Assembly: GCA_026770025.1 (NCBI GenBank)
Contig: JAMXDE010000040.1
Location: 62,001-126,000 of the forward strand
Length of the DNA stretch: 64,000 nucleotides
Direction of reading: 5' to 3'
Source: Craspedostauros australis
Lineage: Eukaryota > Bacillariophyta > Bacillariophyceae > Mastogloiales > Achnanthaceae
Both the position numbers and the translations under genes were made by a program. The stretch's first letter is position 1. Every line of letters begins with the position of its first letter. The notes beneath the pieces are model-generated. The model was given only the letters and a program-made list of their open reading frames with translations. It was not told the origin of the DNA and ran no database searches. Of the stretch, positions 42,742-54,105 are shown piece by piece.

Positions 42742-43647
42742 CTACAGCTCGAGGTTGATCAGCTTCGCGAGGTCATCCATGGCCTTGATGCCTCGCTTGA
42801 TCTCAATCTTCGCATCCCCAAAGTACTTGGCTGGCGGAGTGTAGGATGTGGAGGTGGTGACGAAGATGGCCATGTAGGCGCTCCCATCCGCCTGCTGCAC
42901 GCATTTTTCTATCTCTGCCATCGTCTCCGTGTACTCCACAATATCATCCGCTTCCTCCATGAGCGTCTTCATGACCTTGCTGATACCGAACATGCCCGAT
43001 GAGGTTCCGACTGTGCCAAGGTACCGACGCACATTGTCCCCGCCACCTTCGCAAACCTCATCGTAATTGTCCAGAAGGTACTGCATGCTCTTACGTCCTT
43101 CACGGAACCGATCCTTCGCTTCCGGCAAGGTCAACTGAGTACCAACCTTGAACACCGTCTGCGTATTCTTCATGGCCGCGTTGGCCGATTGGGGTGTGGA
43201 CCATGACGACACTGTCATCATACCCGCGAGTGCCAGCGGAGCAACGAGCATCGATCGCCGCCGGCTCATCGATTCGTCTTGGCGTCTAATCGAGGTTCCT
43301 CTTCGTGCTTCCTCGTTGATGCACAATGGATTGGACAATGGATTGGACCTGGTATGCATTGCAGCATGAGTACCGGTACCACTGCCGTCATCGCCATCAT
43401 TGCTTCTCGCGTTTGTCAATGAGAGCTTCACATTCGCAGCGCGCTGCACTCGTCCGATGCCGTTGCAAATGGCATGCCTTGGTACCTGCTGCTGCATGAA
43501 TGCTGCCACCGTCATGCCACCATTCCTTGCCACGCTGCATCTGCCGAACTTAATCACATCGAGAGACATGATGATCAGCACCATGATCGATAGCGTTGTC
43601 GTGCATCCTGCTCTCGGCTTCGTCGACGATCGTTTCGAAATTTTCAT
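42742..43647 (-). CDS. Predicted thylakoid-lumen protein of unknown function (Tat signal)
   Basis: 301 residues with the start at MKISKRSS (43647); the frame is open upstream to 43884 but lacks signal character. It has a tripartite presequence: a hydrophobic segment (TTLSIMVLIIMSLDVIKFG), an acceptable AF-type site (TVAAF), a Ser/Asn-rich transit stretch, then SRRRSMLVAPLALAGMMTVSSWSTPQSANA, a twin-arginine thylakoid-transfer domain ending in ANA. The mature about 145 residues are helical (LTLPEAKDRFREGRKSMQYLLDNYDEV; VRRYLGTVG; LMEEADDIVEYTETMAEIEKCV; YFGDAKIEIKRGIKAMDDLAKL), suggesting a helix bundle. A PsbQ-like extrinsic role at photosystem II is possible but unproven. Confidence 0.72.
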   Translation of the reverse strand: MKISKRSSTKPRAGCTTTLSIMVLIIMSLDVIKFGRCSVARNGGMTVAAFMQQQVPRHAICNGIGRVQRAANVKLSLTNARSNDGDDGSGTGTHAAMHTRSNPLSNPLCINEEARRGTSIRRQDESMSRRRSMLVAPLALAGMMTVSSWSTPQSANAAMKNTQTVFKVGTQLTLPEAKDRFREGRKSMQYLLDNYDEVCEGGGDNVRRYLGTVGTSSGMFGISKVMKTLMEEADDIVEYTETMAEIEKCVQQADGSAYMAIFVTTSTSYTPPAKYFGDAKIEIKRGIKAMDDLAKLINLEL

Positions 43648-44157
43648 GTTCTGCCTCCCACTTTCCCTATCTCTTTTCGTATCTCTTTTATTGCTTGGAC
43701 TTGATGACGAAGATCGATTGAGTGATTGCTTGTCTGCAAACGCAATGACTCGGACTTCTGCGTTGCGAGGAATGAAGTCAACAAGGTGTTGTGAGGACAG
43801 AATCTCATCCTCACACACACAAGAGTTGGATGCGGAGAGCCGACACCAAAGATCGCCGAACATCCATGATTCCCCTTCAACCAACGAGGAAAATGAGAAT
43901 CTGGCGGAAAATGTTTGAATCGCATGAGTCGATTTTCGCGAACGACTTCATCAGCAGCGGCGCATGAGATTTCGGTTCCGCCACCATGGCCATCGCTCTG
44001 TTGTTGTGAGACCGACAGAAACACCAACAAAAGCAGCGACATCAGCGGCAAGTCAGCATCCCCAACCCAACCAGCTCGGAGGCGACAGAGAGACAAGTCG
44101 AACTGCACCAACTGCGCACACAAACCTCTTGGGGGACGAAAGGAGACGAGACCAACC
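43648..44157. other. Divergent promoter region (lumen protein / NDUFV1)
   Basis: About 510 bp between two oppositely oriented nuclear genes for organelle proteins. No separate gene is supported. Confidence 0.45.
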
Positions 44158-46113
44158 ATGTCGTTCGCAGCAGCAATCAGCCGACGGGCAACTCAGACCT
44201 TTGCCCGAAAGGGCGCGCGGTCCTTGGCCTCCCAAGCTGAGGTCCTTGCCGGAAGCGGGTGCGTAGCTTGGATCATCTTGTCTTTGGCGTGCGCGATCTT
44301 CATTTTCGTATTCGTACAACTTCAATTTATGTATTCCAACTCACAAAATACTGTACTCTTGCTCTGTTCCAACTCGTGATACACGCTGCCGGACACAACA
44401 ACATCATCATCGGCGATCATCTTCCTGGCAACAACAATGATGACGACGATGATCATGTGGACCTTTGCAATCAAACGTCGCTGACGTTTTGACTCGCATG
44501 TGGTGTGCAACGACAACGCGAAATGCAATTTGCATCATGCAAAACGCCAACGAACTAAAACAACCCATCAACATCATCTTATGCTCCTCCCATCATGACG
44601 GTGGTGCCTTTGATTGACCACTGGACGAACAACTATGGCACGACAATCGACAATACCCATACCCATTGCAACTGATTGAAACCTACGTATTGTAATGGAA
44701 CCAACACAACGCAACTCAATTGATAATCGCAGAGCGTACGGAGGTCTTTCCGACCAGGACAGAATATTCACAAATCTATACGGAGAGCAGGATTGGCGTT
44801 TGAAGGATGCCTTGACTCGCGGAGACTACCACCTCACCAAGGAGATCATGTGGATGGGACCCGACTGGATCGTCCAGGAGATCAAGGACTCCGGACTTCG
44901 CGGACGCGGCGGAGCTGGATTCCCATCCGGGTTGAAGTGGAGTTTCATGCCCAAGGAGACCGATGGCCGTCCATCCTTCCTTGTTGTCAACGCTGACGAG
45001 TCCGAGCCGGGAACCTGCAAGGATCGCGAGATCATGCGCAAGGACCCGCACAAGCTCGTCGAAGGATGTCTGCTCGCTGGTTTCGCCATGCGTGCTCGTG
45101 CTGCGTACATCTACATCCGCGGAGAATACTTCAACGAAGCCGTTGTGCTCGATGAGGCGATCCACGAGGCGTACGAGGCCGGCCTTCTCGGCAAAAACGC
45201 CTGCGGATCCGGATACGACTACGACATCTACCTCCACCGCGGAGCAGGTGCCTACATCTGCGGTGAGGAAACCGCCCTCATCGAGAGTTTGGAGGGTCGT
45301 CAGGGAAAGCCACGCCTCAAGCCACCGTTCCCAGCTGGCGTCGGCGTCTTCGGTTGCCCAACCACTGTCACCAACGTCGAGACCATCGCTGTTGCCCCCA
45401 CCATCCTGCGTCGTGGCGCTTCCTGGTTCGCTTCGTTCGGAAACGAGAACAACCGTGGAACCAAGCTCTTCGGCATCTCCGGACACGTCAAGAGTCCCAA
45501 GGTCGTCGAGGAGAGCATGTCCATCCCACTGCAGGAGCTTATCGAGAAGCACTGCGGCGGCATGAGGAACGGATGGAACTCACTGCAGGCATGCATCCCC
45601 GGAGGTTCCTCCGTCCCAGTGCTCAACAGGGACCAGTGCGACGAGGCCCTCATGGAGTTCGACGATCTCCGCTCCAAGGGATCCGGTCTGGGTACCGCCG
45701 CTGTGACCATGTTCGACGACTCCGTCGACATGGTCGGTGCCATCCGCCGTCTCTCCCACTTCTACAAGCACGAATCGTGCGGACAGTGCACACCCTGCCG
45801 TGAGGGAACCTCCTGGCTGGAGGACGTCCTCATCCGCATGGAGAAGGGCGACGCCGACAAGCGCGAGATCCCGATGCTCGAGGAGATCTCCCGCCAGATC
45901 GAAGGACAGACCATCTGCGCTCTCGGAGATGCCGCCGCCTGGCCCGTCCAGGGCCTCCTGCGTCACTTCAAGAAGAACATCGAGGACCGCATCGACAACC
46001 CAGACAGCTTCGATGCCGAGGCTGCCTTCCAGAAGTCATGGAGCGGAGACCCGTTCGCCAACGACGAGTGGGTCAAGGAGCACGGCGACGGATTGGCGTA
46101 CTCCAAGGCCTAA
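44158..46113 (+). CDS. NDUFV1: NADH:ubiquinone oxidoreductase 51-kDa (flavoprotein 1) subunit
   Basis: Two exons, 44158-44258 and 44733-46113. The 474-bp intron has a GG|GTGCGT donor and an ATCGCAG acceptor, phase 2. The product is 493 residues. Exon 1 supplies the mitochondrial presequence ([19 protein letters not shown]). The mature part starts [15 protein letters not shown] and carries the NADH/FMN-binding [32 protein letters not shown] and [15 protein letters not shown], and the N3 4Fe-4S ligands in [12 protein letters not shown] plus the later Cys in TICALGDAA. All key residues are present and the length is normal. It is the NADH-oxidising entry point of complex I. Codon use is strongly biased to C-ending codons, which suggests high expression. 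A start at 44695 would lose the presequence. Confidence 0.96.
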
Positions 46114-46789
46114 ACTGACCGGACCGTAAAAGACACCCAAGACAATGCAACCCAACCCAACAACTCAACGGTCCCACCTTCTCACCACCATCTTGTTCGG
46201 AAGGTACCATACTCTTCTGCTTTTTAATGAAACTCAAACAAACAATCAAACATGGAGATCTTTTGAATGTAATATGTGGCTTGCACTGTCGACGATTAGA
46301 GTACATTGCGGACTCCCCACGCCATGCTTTGCATTGCTTTTGCCTCTGTTTGCCTGTTTCGATGATCCTTGCCGAACATGTCCAATCACGTCCCCAGCGA
46401 AAACCACCCACCCGTCTCTAGCTTCGATGGGATACTCTAGAGAGTGACACTTGACAACGAGTCAGGAAAGATTCGTTGTGGTGGTCACGATGACGTTGGG
46501 GATGAACCAACCCATCAAAACCAAAACGAACGAGGTTTGACATGAGTCACGCCCCTCTGTGTGGTGTTGTTGTGCCCCTTCGTTGTTGTTGCCGTATCCT
46601 TGGTACCATCAACGTGATCGGCGTCAACTGTCGTCGACATCAACGGCAACTTCATCTCTCTGAAATAAGAACCGCATCCTCCACAACTCAGTACCAGATC
46701 AGTCCAAATCCATCGTCAAAGAGACTCGAGGCCACAGACAGTCCCAAAGCTATCATACTTCTGATCAATCCAAAACCACCAACGGCACC
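46114..46789. other. Intergenic region and leader of the PsbP-family gene
   Basis: About 680 bp with no gene seen. The last about 100 bp before the ATG is CA-rich, like other leaders in this window. Confidence 0.45.
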
Positions 46790-48950
46790 ATGAAGATCCT
46801 TTGCGTCTCCCTCCTCGTCGCCCTGCTGGCCAACACAGGTGCAGCCTTCTCCTTCCGTCAGATGAAGACGCGACGCAGCAACACCGATCTCGACATGACG
46901 ACCGATTCCCGTCGCGAATTCTTCACCAAGTCCGTCGCGGCTGCCGGACTTGGCAGCGGCGTGCTGCTGGCGCCAACCCCATCCAACGCCGTCGGTGGAA
47001 TGGACAAGGTCAACTCCAAGCTCCGAGGGTGGGTGCCGATACAGTGTCGTGTCGTATCGTATCGTGTCGCATCAAATTGTGCTCGGTTTTTGGATTATGC
47101 CGTGAATATGATTGCGATTGTGATTGTTGTTGCCACTCTTGTGCTCATCATACTTTGCGAGGCCATGCGGCGATCGGCATCATGACCGCGGCAAGGAGTG
47201 TGGTCGGAGGGACACAGTTGCTGACGACGACGCCAAATTGGTCTCTTAAAAGAACAGGGAAGGAAAGGAAATGGATGAGATCGCATCGGATCACATTCAC
47301 ATCGGACTGGACTGTGCCAGATCTGACATGTGCAGGTGGTTGAACGCAAGCGCCGATGCTTCTACGCATCAAACACATGCAATAAAAGAGAAGGAAAGAA
47401 AGAACAAATGAATGAATAACAGACGCGACGTTCGATCGATCGATGGATTGATGCACTGCTGAATCGATGAATTGCAATAAAGCCTTGCTCGCATCTTGAT
47501 TACTCAACTCAACCTTTTCGTTTTGCATTTCCGCAAACACCGCACATTTGCTTGATTGCTTGCCCATCCGTCGTCGGCCATTCCTTGAAAACAAACAGAT
47601 ACGGACTTCCATTGGTTGCCAAGCCACCGAATGGTTTCACCCCGCTCCTGGAAGTCTGGGGACGCGGAAAGAACCGCTTCCCACTGCTCGTTCAGTTCTG
47701 CCATCCAGTGACTTGGGTCGTCACAACACCAAGCAACGATTCCAACGGAGAGGATGGAACCGTCCAGGCTGGTGAATATGCCAAGGGTGACACCGCCACC
47801 TTCTTCGTCTACGAGGCTCCGGGGCATGTCGATGTACGTTCCTTTCGTCACTGTCTTTGCTGTTGATTTGCGTTGATGTTTGGTTGCATCCTTAGTCGCC
47901 CAGGTGTTTATCCATCGCACCACACCATATGCATGCTAGTGATGAGGACTGAGCACTGAGTACTGTTGTGTTGTTGTACGCAGTTTCACACGGAGCAGCA
48001 CAATACAGTACGACGCAAGCGACACGGTCAACCGCGGTTGACATCGCCAAGTTGGAATACTTACCGTTTGCAAGCCCGTCTCGCACCACAAACTGTTGTT
48101 GCGAAATGCTAACAACTTGCTTCCTTCCTTCCTTCTTCGATGTACACCTCGCAAATGCCCCACTACTCTGCTCCAAAAAGAATCTCGCCTCCCAGGGCAA
48201 GCCACTGTACCAGGAGGTGCTGCAAAAGGCCATCTCCCAGAAGGGATCCAACATCTACCAGGACTTCAAGGTCACCAAGGTCGTCCCACAGACGGGCCCA
48301 GAGTACGAGGGCAGGGACTACGTCATCTGTGACTTCAAATACCAGCTCCTGACGGGTGCAGGATTCGAGGTGGACAGAAAGGGTGTCGCCGCCATCACCA
48401 GCTCCGGTCCAGCCATCGAGGTTCTTTGGTGCGCCAGCACTGCTCTGAGGTACGGCTGTGCCATGTCCTGTTGTGCATCGCATTCGCTCGCGCTAATGGA
48501 TGCATGCATTAAATTCTTTCGCTGGATGTTTGGTCGGCTGATTGTTGGTCGGCTGCTTTGTCTGCATGTGAAGCAGGATGCGAAATGGCAACAGGGACAT
48601 CAACGATACCCACGCTAGCGACATGCAAGGCAGCATTCAATGGAAAGAACGAAGACAAGCGCATTCAGCCCTGTTGTCCTTGCCCATCCCTGTCTCTCTC
48701 TCTCTCTCTGATTGCGCTTACACAACCAACACCTCACACTTCAATCGCCACATCCCATCTCCTCTCTTCCTCTCCGTCTCCCCCTTCCCAATTACGAATG
48801 TCGTGCATTGCTGGATCTATTGACTGCAACTACAACTGTAATCACAGATACAAGAAGACAGAAGAAGACCTCCGTTTCATTGCCTCATCTTTCCGCGTCT
48901 TCTCCGAGGGCATCAACTTCGAAGGCCAGCTTTTGAACTACGATCTGTAA
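46790..48950 (+). CDS. PsbP-family thylakoid-lumen protein
   Basis: Four exons: 46790-47028, 47599-47833, 48181-48449 and 48848-48950 (phases 2, 0, 2). Donors are GTGGGT, GTACGT and GTACGG; acceptors are AACAG, AAAAG and ATCACAG. The product is 281 residues. Signal peptide MKILCVSLLVALLANTGA is followed by AFSF (ASAFAP-type motif), a short transit stretch, and then SRREFFTKSVAAAGLGSGVLLAPTPSNA, a twin-arginine lumen signal. The mature part has the PsbP fold signatures NGFTPLLEVWG, RFPLLVQFCHPVTW, YQDFKVTKVVPQ and the C-terminal IEVLWCASTALRYKKTEEDLRFIASSFRV, which is rebuilt exactly by the exon 3-4 junction. PsbP and PsbP-like proteins support oxygen evolution or photosystem assembly. Which paralogue this is cannot be told. 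Confidence 0.85.
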
Positions 48951-49613
48951 CTGTTCCAAACAGAATCACAATCAAGCGGATTCGAAGGCACAACTCCAAC
49001 GTTCGCCAGCACCACCTTGCACTGTCAGCACGACTTTGGCAGCGAGATAATTATGACATTGACGTAAACGTTGACGATTTGGCGATGGCGATACGAGTGT
49101 TCGTACAAGAGTAAAGAGCTATTAGCACCATACTGCGCTACATATACAACACATGTCATATCTCCTTGTAGCTCTACCCCTTCATGGTCGTACTCTATGA
49201 CTCGAGTCTCTCCGTTGCAAAGACTAACCATGCGTATATCAGCCCCAATGGACTTGCGCCTGCAACGTCCAAGATCCGAGTACTCTGCGGTTGCACCCTC
49301 CGATCATCCGGAGAATAGTAGAAGTCCAACGCCACGAGAAAATCCAATTGTCACATTACTACTTGTCATCGTATCCGTCTTGCCATCATCCGTTTCTCCA
49401 ACCACCACGATCACCATTCATCGCATCCATGTCGACAAAAAAACGAAATGAGACATCACACATCAACATCGCACCCAAAAGATCACAAGAGGGTTCATCA
49501 TCTCACATTTACAACATCGGGCTCAAAATGATTGCTCATCCCCAAACTCCACCATCTCAGGCATCAATCGCCTTGGCATCTGCAGGAGCCTGAACCGCGC
49601 AATTACTTGTGCC
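48951..49613. other. Intergenic region between the PsbP-family gene and PWP2
   Basis: About 660 bp. No recognisable gene or structured repeat. Confidence 0.45.
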
Positions 49614-52600
49614 ATGAAGTTCAATTACAAGCTGCATCGTCTTTGCGGTGCCTACTACGGTCATCCCACAGCCAGCGACAATCTTGGATCCGGAGGCAGG
49701 GGCAACGGGTCCAACCTCGTCTACACGTCCAATGGCAACACCTTGATCTCAGCCGTGTCCAACCGTGTCCAGATCCTTGATCTGCACTCCCACACGGTCC
49801 GCACTCTCCCCATCGAGGCCCGGTCCAACATATCCTGCCTCGTGCTGTCCCCAAATGATACCCTCCTGATCGTTGTTGACGTTCGGAACTGCGCCATGCT
49901 CATCAACTTCAAGCGCGGCGTAGTCCTGGAACGTTTCAACTTCAAACGGAAGGTCCGCCACATCGTCTTCTCCCCCTGCGGCAAGTACTTCGCCGTCACG
50001 GTGGGCAAGCAGGTGCAGGTGTGGTGCACTCCCAACCACCTGCGCAAGGAGTTCGCCGGCCTCGTCAGCCACAGAACGTACACGGGCCAATCCGACGACA
50101 TCGTGCATCTGGAATGGAGCACGGACTCGTCGGTTCTGATGGGTGCCAGCAGAGATTGCACCGTCAGAATATGGACCGTGCACACCACCCTCAACTACGT
50201 CCCCGTCACGCTCAGCGGTCACAGGACCCCCGTGGTCGGTGCCTACTTCACTTACAACCAGAACAAACGCATTGACGGGTGCTACACCATCAGCCAAGAC
50301 GGCGCGCTCGTCACGTGGGACCTTGAACAAGACAAGGCCAACAACAACAATAACAACAAGGATGGCACCAGCGGCTTCCCGACCGAAGACATCGACGCCC
50401 CACCAGCTGACTTCACTGCCAAGGTGGACCAGGCCGTGGACTTCTTCTCTGGTGGCGCGCCATCTTCCGCTAACGCGCTGCCCTTCGGATCGTCCGGGGA
50501 CAGTGCCGGCGCTCACAGGCACCAATCGAACCACCTGGTCAATGCCAAATGGTCCGTCAAGTCTCGCCATTACTTCAAGCAGGATGGTGCCGACACGATG
50601 ACCACGTCCTACTCGAGGCACTCCCAGATTCTCGCAGTCGGATTTTCATCGGGAATCTTCGGTCTTTACGAAATGCCATCCGTCTCCAACATCCACACGC
50701 TGTCAGTCGGCTCAGACCAGCTCATCCGGTGCTGTGAGCTCAACGAGAGCGGGGAATGGCTGGCGTTGGGATGTCCGTCCTCGCAGCAACTCCTCGTGTG
50801 GGAGTGGCGCTCCGAAAGCTACATCCTCAAGCAACGCGGCCACGCCTACGGGATGCGATGCATGTCGTACTCACCGGATGGTGTGGTCGTCTGCACCGGT
50901 GGCGATGATGGCAAGATCAAGCTGTGGAACGCTACCAGTGGCTTCTGCTACGTCACAATGGAACAGTCGCATCAAGCAGCCGTCACGGCAGTTTGCTTCG
51001 CCAACTCCAGTGTCGTGCTCAGCGCGGGCCTGGACGGTACAGTGCGAGCGCACGACCTGCACAGATACAGGACCTTCAAGACATTCACCTCCCCCAAGCC
51101 CACGCAATTCGTCAGCTTGGCGGTCGATCCCAGCGGAGAGATCGTGACGGCCGGATCCATGGATCCCTTCCACGTCTACGCCTGGAACTTGCAAACCGGC
51201 AAGCTCCTGGATGTCTTCACAGGCCACCAAGGTCCCGTAATCAACCTTGGCTTCCAAGCCACGGGAGGCATCTTGGCCAGCGCCTCTTGGGACGGCACGG
51301 TGAAGCTCTGGGACTTGTACAAGGGCGACGTCCCAACAGAGAGCCTGCAGCACGCCACGGACGTGGTCTGCCTCTCCTGGCGACCCGACGGCAAGGAGAT
51401 CTGCACCGGCACCATCGGTGGCCTCCTCAGCTTCTGGGACGTGGAGTCCGCCAAGCTTAAATTCGAGATCGACGGACGCCGCGACATCTCCGGCGGTCGC
51501 AAGATGAACGACCGCATGGCCTCCAACAACAACGCGTCGTCACGCTACTTCACTTCCATCTGCTACACAGCAGACGGCAGCTGCGTCCTCGCAGGTGGCA
51601 ACTCCAAGTTCGTCTGCATCTACGAAGTCTCCCAGCAGATGCTGCTGAAGAAGTTCCAAGTCACATACAACCGAAGTCTTGACGGAGTTCTTGATCAGGT
51701 AGGTCAACGGAAAGAACACAAATATGACTATGCATTGCATCTTTTGCGTGCATGTGCTTGTGCATGCGCACGTGTTGTTTGATTCTGCGCTGTTGCCACT
51801 TGCCTGTCCATGCTGTGTTGTCTGCCATCACCACAACATCGCATCGAACTCCATCTCGTCACATCGCATCATTCATCAGCATTCATTCAGATGCGCATGA
51901 TCCACGGCTCTGGGCATGTGCGTACGCACATCGTTGAGGAAAGAAGGAACGCGATGATCGATGACTTTCCCATAAACCGTACGCAGTAAGCAGCTGACGG
52001 GATTAGACCCCCTTTGGAGCCAATTTTAACTTCCTTGGATGTCTGAGCGTAACCTCCCAACGATACCCATGCCAACATGCCAAAGAATGGACGATGAGAA
52101 GAGATGCAATATGACGAGATGCGGCGCGGTGAAGCGCAGTCGACAATGAGACAACGGCTACAAAACGTGCTTGAACGAACGAGACGAGCTACGGACTCAC
52201 ACGCTCTATTCACTGCCTCTCTCATTTCTGCTTATCCCTGTTTCATCATGCTCTTGCTTGGATTTCACTTGCTCTTGCGTTTGAACAACTTGCGCCGTGC
52301 CACAATTGCGCAACACAGCTGAACTCTTCCAAGCTCACGCAATACGGTCCTGTGGACGACCATGCCGACTCAGGCGACGAGACGACCTACAACGCCATCC
52401 GTCTCCCAGGAGCCCGACGAGGCGACGATGGATCACGGACGAGCCGCGTTGAGGTTCTCACCTCCCAGGTGTCCTTCTCATCAACTGGTCGTGAATGGGC
52501 GGCGGTCTCCATGGAAGGTCTGCACGTGTACTCGCTGGACGATGATATGATGTTCGATCCCATCTCGTTGACGGAGGACATCACGCCGTCGCTCGTGGAA

Positions 52601-53068
52601 AGGAAGATCGCGACAGGCGACTTCGGCAGCGCGCTCATGATGGCCCTGCACCTGAACGAGTACGGTCTCGTGCGCGACGTGCTCGACAACACACCGTTCG
52701 ACTCCATCCAGCTGGCCGCCAGAGGCGTGCATCAATTCCATCTCGAACGGCTGATGCAGTTCCTCACGAAGGTCATGTCACGATCCCCGCACATCGAATT
52801 CTACCTCGAGTGGTGCACCCAGCTGCTTCACAGCCACGGACTTCACATGGAGCGACATCGCGGCAGCTTCATGCGATCGTTCCGGGCGCTGCACAAGGCG
52901 GTGCAGACGAAACACGACGAACTGAAGACCATCTGTGACGAGAATCGTTACAACCTCGAGTTCGTTCAACACCAAGCGGCGTTGGTGGACATGGACAGCG
53001 GCAGCATGGCGAATGGTGGAGACGATGATGGCGCCATCGGCACAACCCAGAAGATGATCACAAGCTAA
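49614..53068 (+). CDS. PWP2: Periodic tryptophan protein 2 (UTP1), SSU processome
   Basis: Two exons, 49614-51698 and 52319-53068, phase 0. The 620-bp intron (51699-52318) has a CAG|GTAGGT donor and a CAACACAG acceptor. The product is 944 residues. The N-terminus MKFNYKLHRLCGAYY is typical of PWP2, and about 14 WD40 repeats form a tandem propeller (examples: DCTVRIWTV, GDDGKIKLWNATSG, ASWDGTVKLWDLYKG). The junction rebuilds SLDGVLDQ-LNSSKLTQYG, then the C-terminal helical Utp domain with LTEDITPSLVERKIATGDFGSALMMALHLNE. PWP2 is a UTP-B subunit needed for U3-dependent 18S rRNA processing in the nucleolus. An Asn-rich insert interrupts a loop (DKANNNNNNKDG). Confidence 0.95.
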
Positions 53069-54105
53069 TCTTAACTCCGGTGTTAGAATTGCTCGCACTC
53101 TGCACTCAACATGACGCGGGAGATGGCTCGTGGTTTGCCTCGCACAATCAGCAATTCAGCCCGGTCCCGTTTTCGTTGGATCGTGGATAACTTGGAGATT
53201 TCCGTGTTGGTCGTCGTGTTCACTTTGCTTCAATCAAACTGGTCGGAATGGTCATTTGCGTGTGTGTCTGGGTTCGTTGGTTGTGTTGTTTTCACGCGAG
53301 GAAACGAGAAAGCGTACAAGATGGAGAAAACTTGGAACCGAAACGGACACAGTAGCAAAACGCCCAACACGAACACTCGCGCAACCAGCCGCGAAAAGTT
53401 GGGTGGAAAGAGGGGCGGCAACGCTGCACAGAGAAAGAAACAGCACGGAGGGAGGAACAAGACTAACAAGACCAACAAAGCAGAGTGGCAGCGAAGGCCA
53501 AGGCCGGAACAGCTCCTGTGGAAGGAGCAACAGAGCACACAGGGGCACGCAGAACAAGGCGGACGAGAGAGAAAGGAACTACCGCAAAGCACAGATCAAA
53601 CTCAACCACAAAGGCAGCAACTACATTCACATTCACACCAACGCATACATCAAACAACGACATCTCCCTGTCTGAGTCTCGTTGCGTTGCGTTGCTTGAG
53701 TTTGCTTTGGTTTGGATTGCTTTGTTTCGGCTGTGCTGATCTCCCTCCATCCAGACAACCATCTGCGCAGGAAACCGCTGCAGAGTTGACACCGCAATCA
53801 CGCAGCACATGCACACACATACACACAGACAGACAGCAGCGACGAGAGGAGGGTCACCTGAGCGCAAACCACGGAACTCCACAAACACAAACGCAAACAA
53901 AAGAGCGCGAGCAGCATCGCCTGGATCAGCCACACTCGCATTTGTGATCGCACCGCTTGGGAGCAACACGAGCAGGCTATCACACACGCACAAACGCATA
54001 CATATACATACATATACACACGAATACACATACACACGAATACAGGCATAGCCAGAGACGAGTAAACACGGCCAACACGGAAGTGAAAGTGAAAGTGAAA
54101 GCACA
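53069..54105. other. Intergenic region and long leader of the cyclase-like gene
   Basis: About 1 kb. Purine-rich plus-strand frames (53111-53947 and others) are open but compositionally simple (Gln, Thr, Arg, Lys), and I do not call them genes. A CA/TA microsatellite (ACATATACAC-type units, about 53980-54045) lies within about 60-120 bp of the next ATG. Confidence 0.45.

Noticed and set aside
53111-53947. 278-codon plus-strand ORF upstream of the cyclase-like gene
   Set aside because: Composition is low-complexity (Gln, Arg, Thr, Lys) with no domain, overlapping open frames occur on both strands, and it sits where the leader of the next gene is expected.
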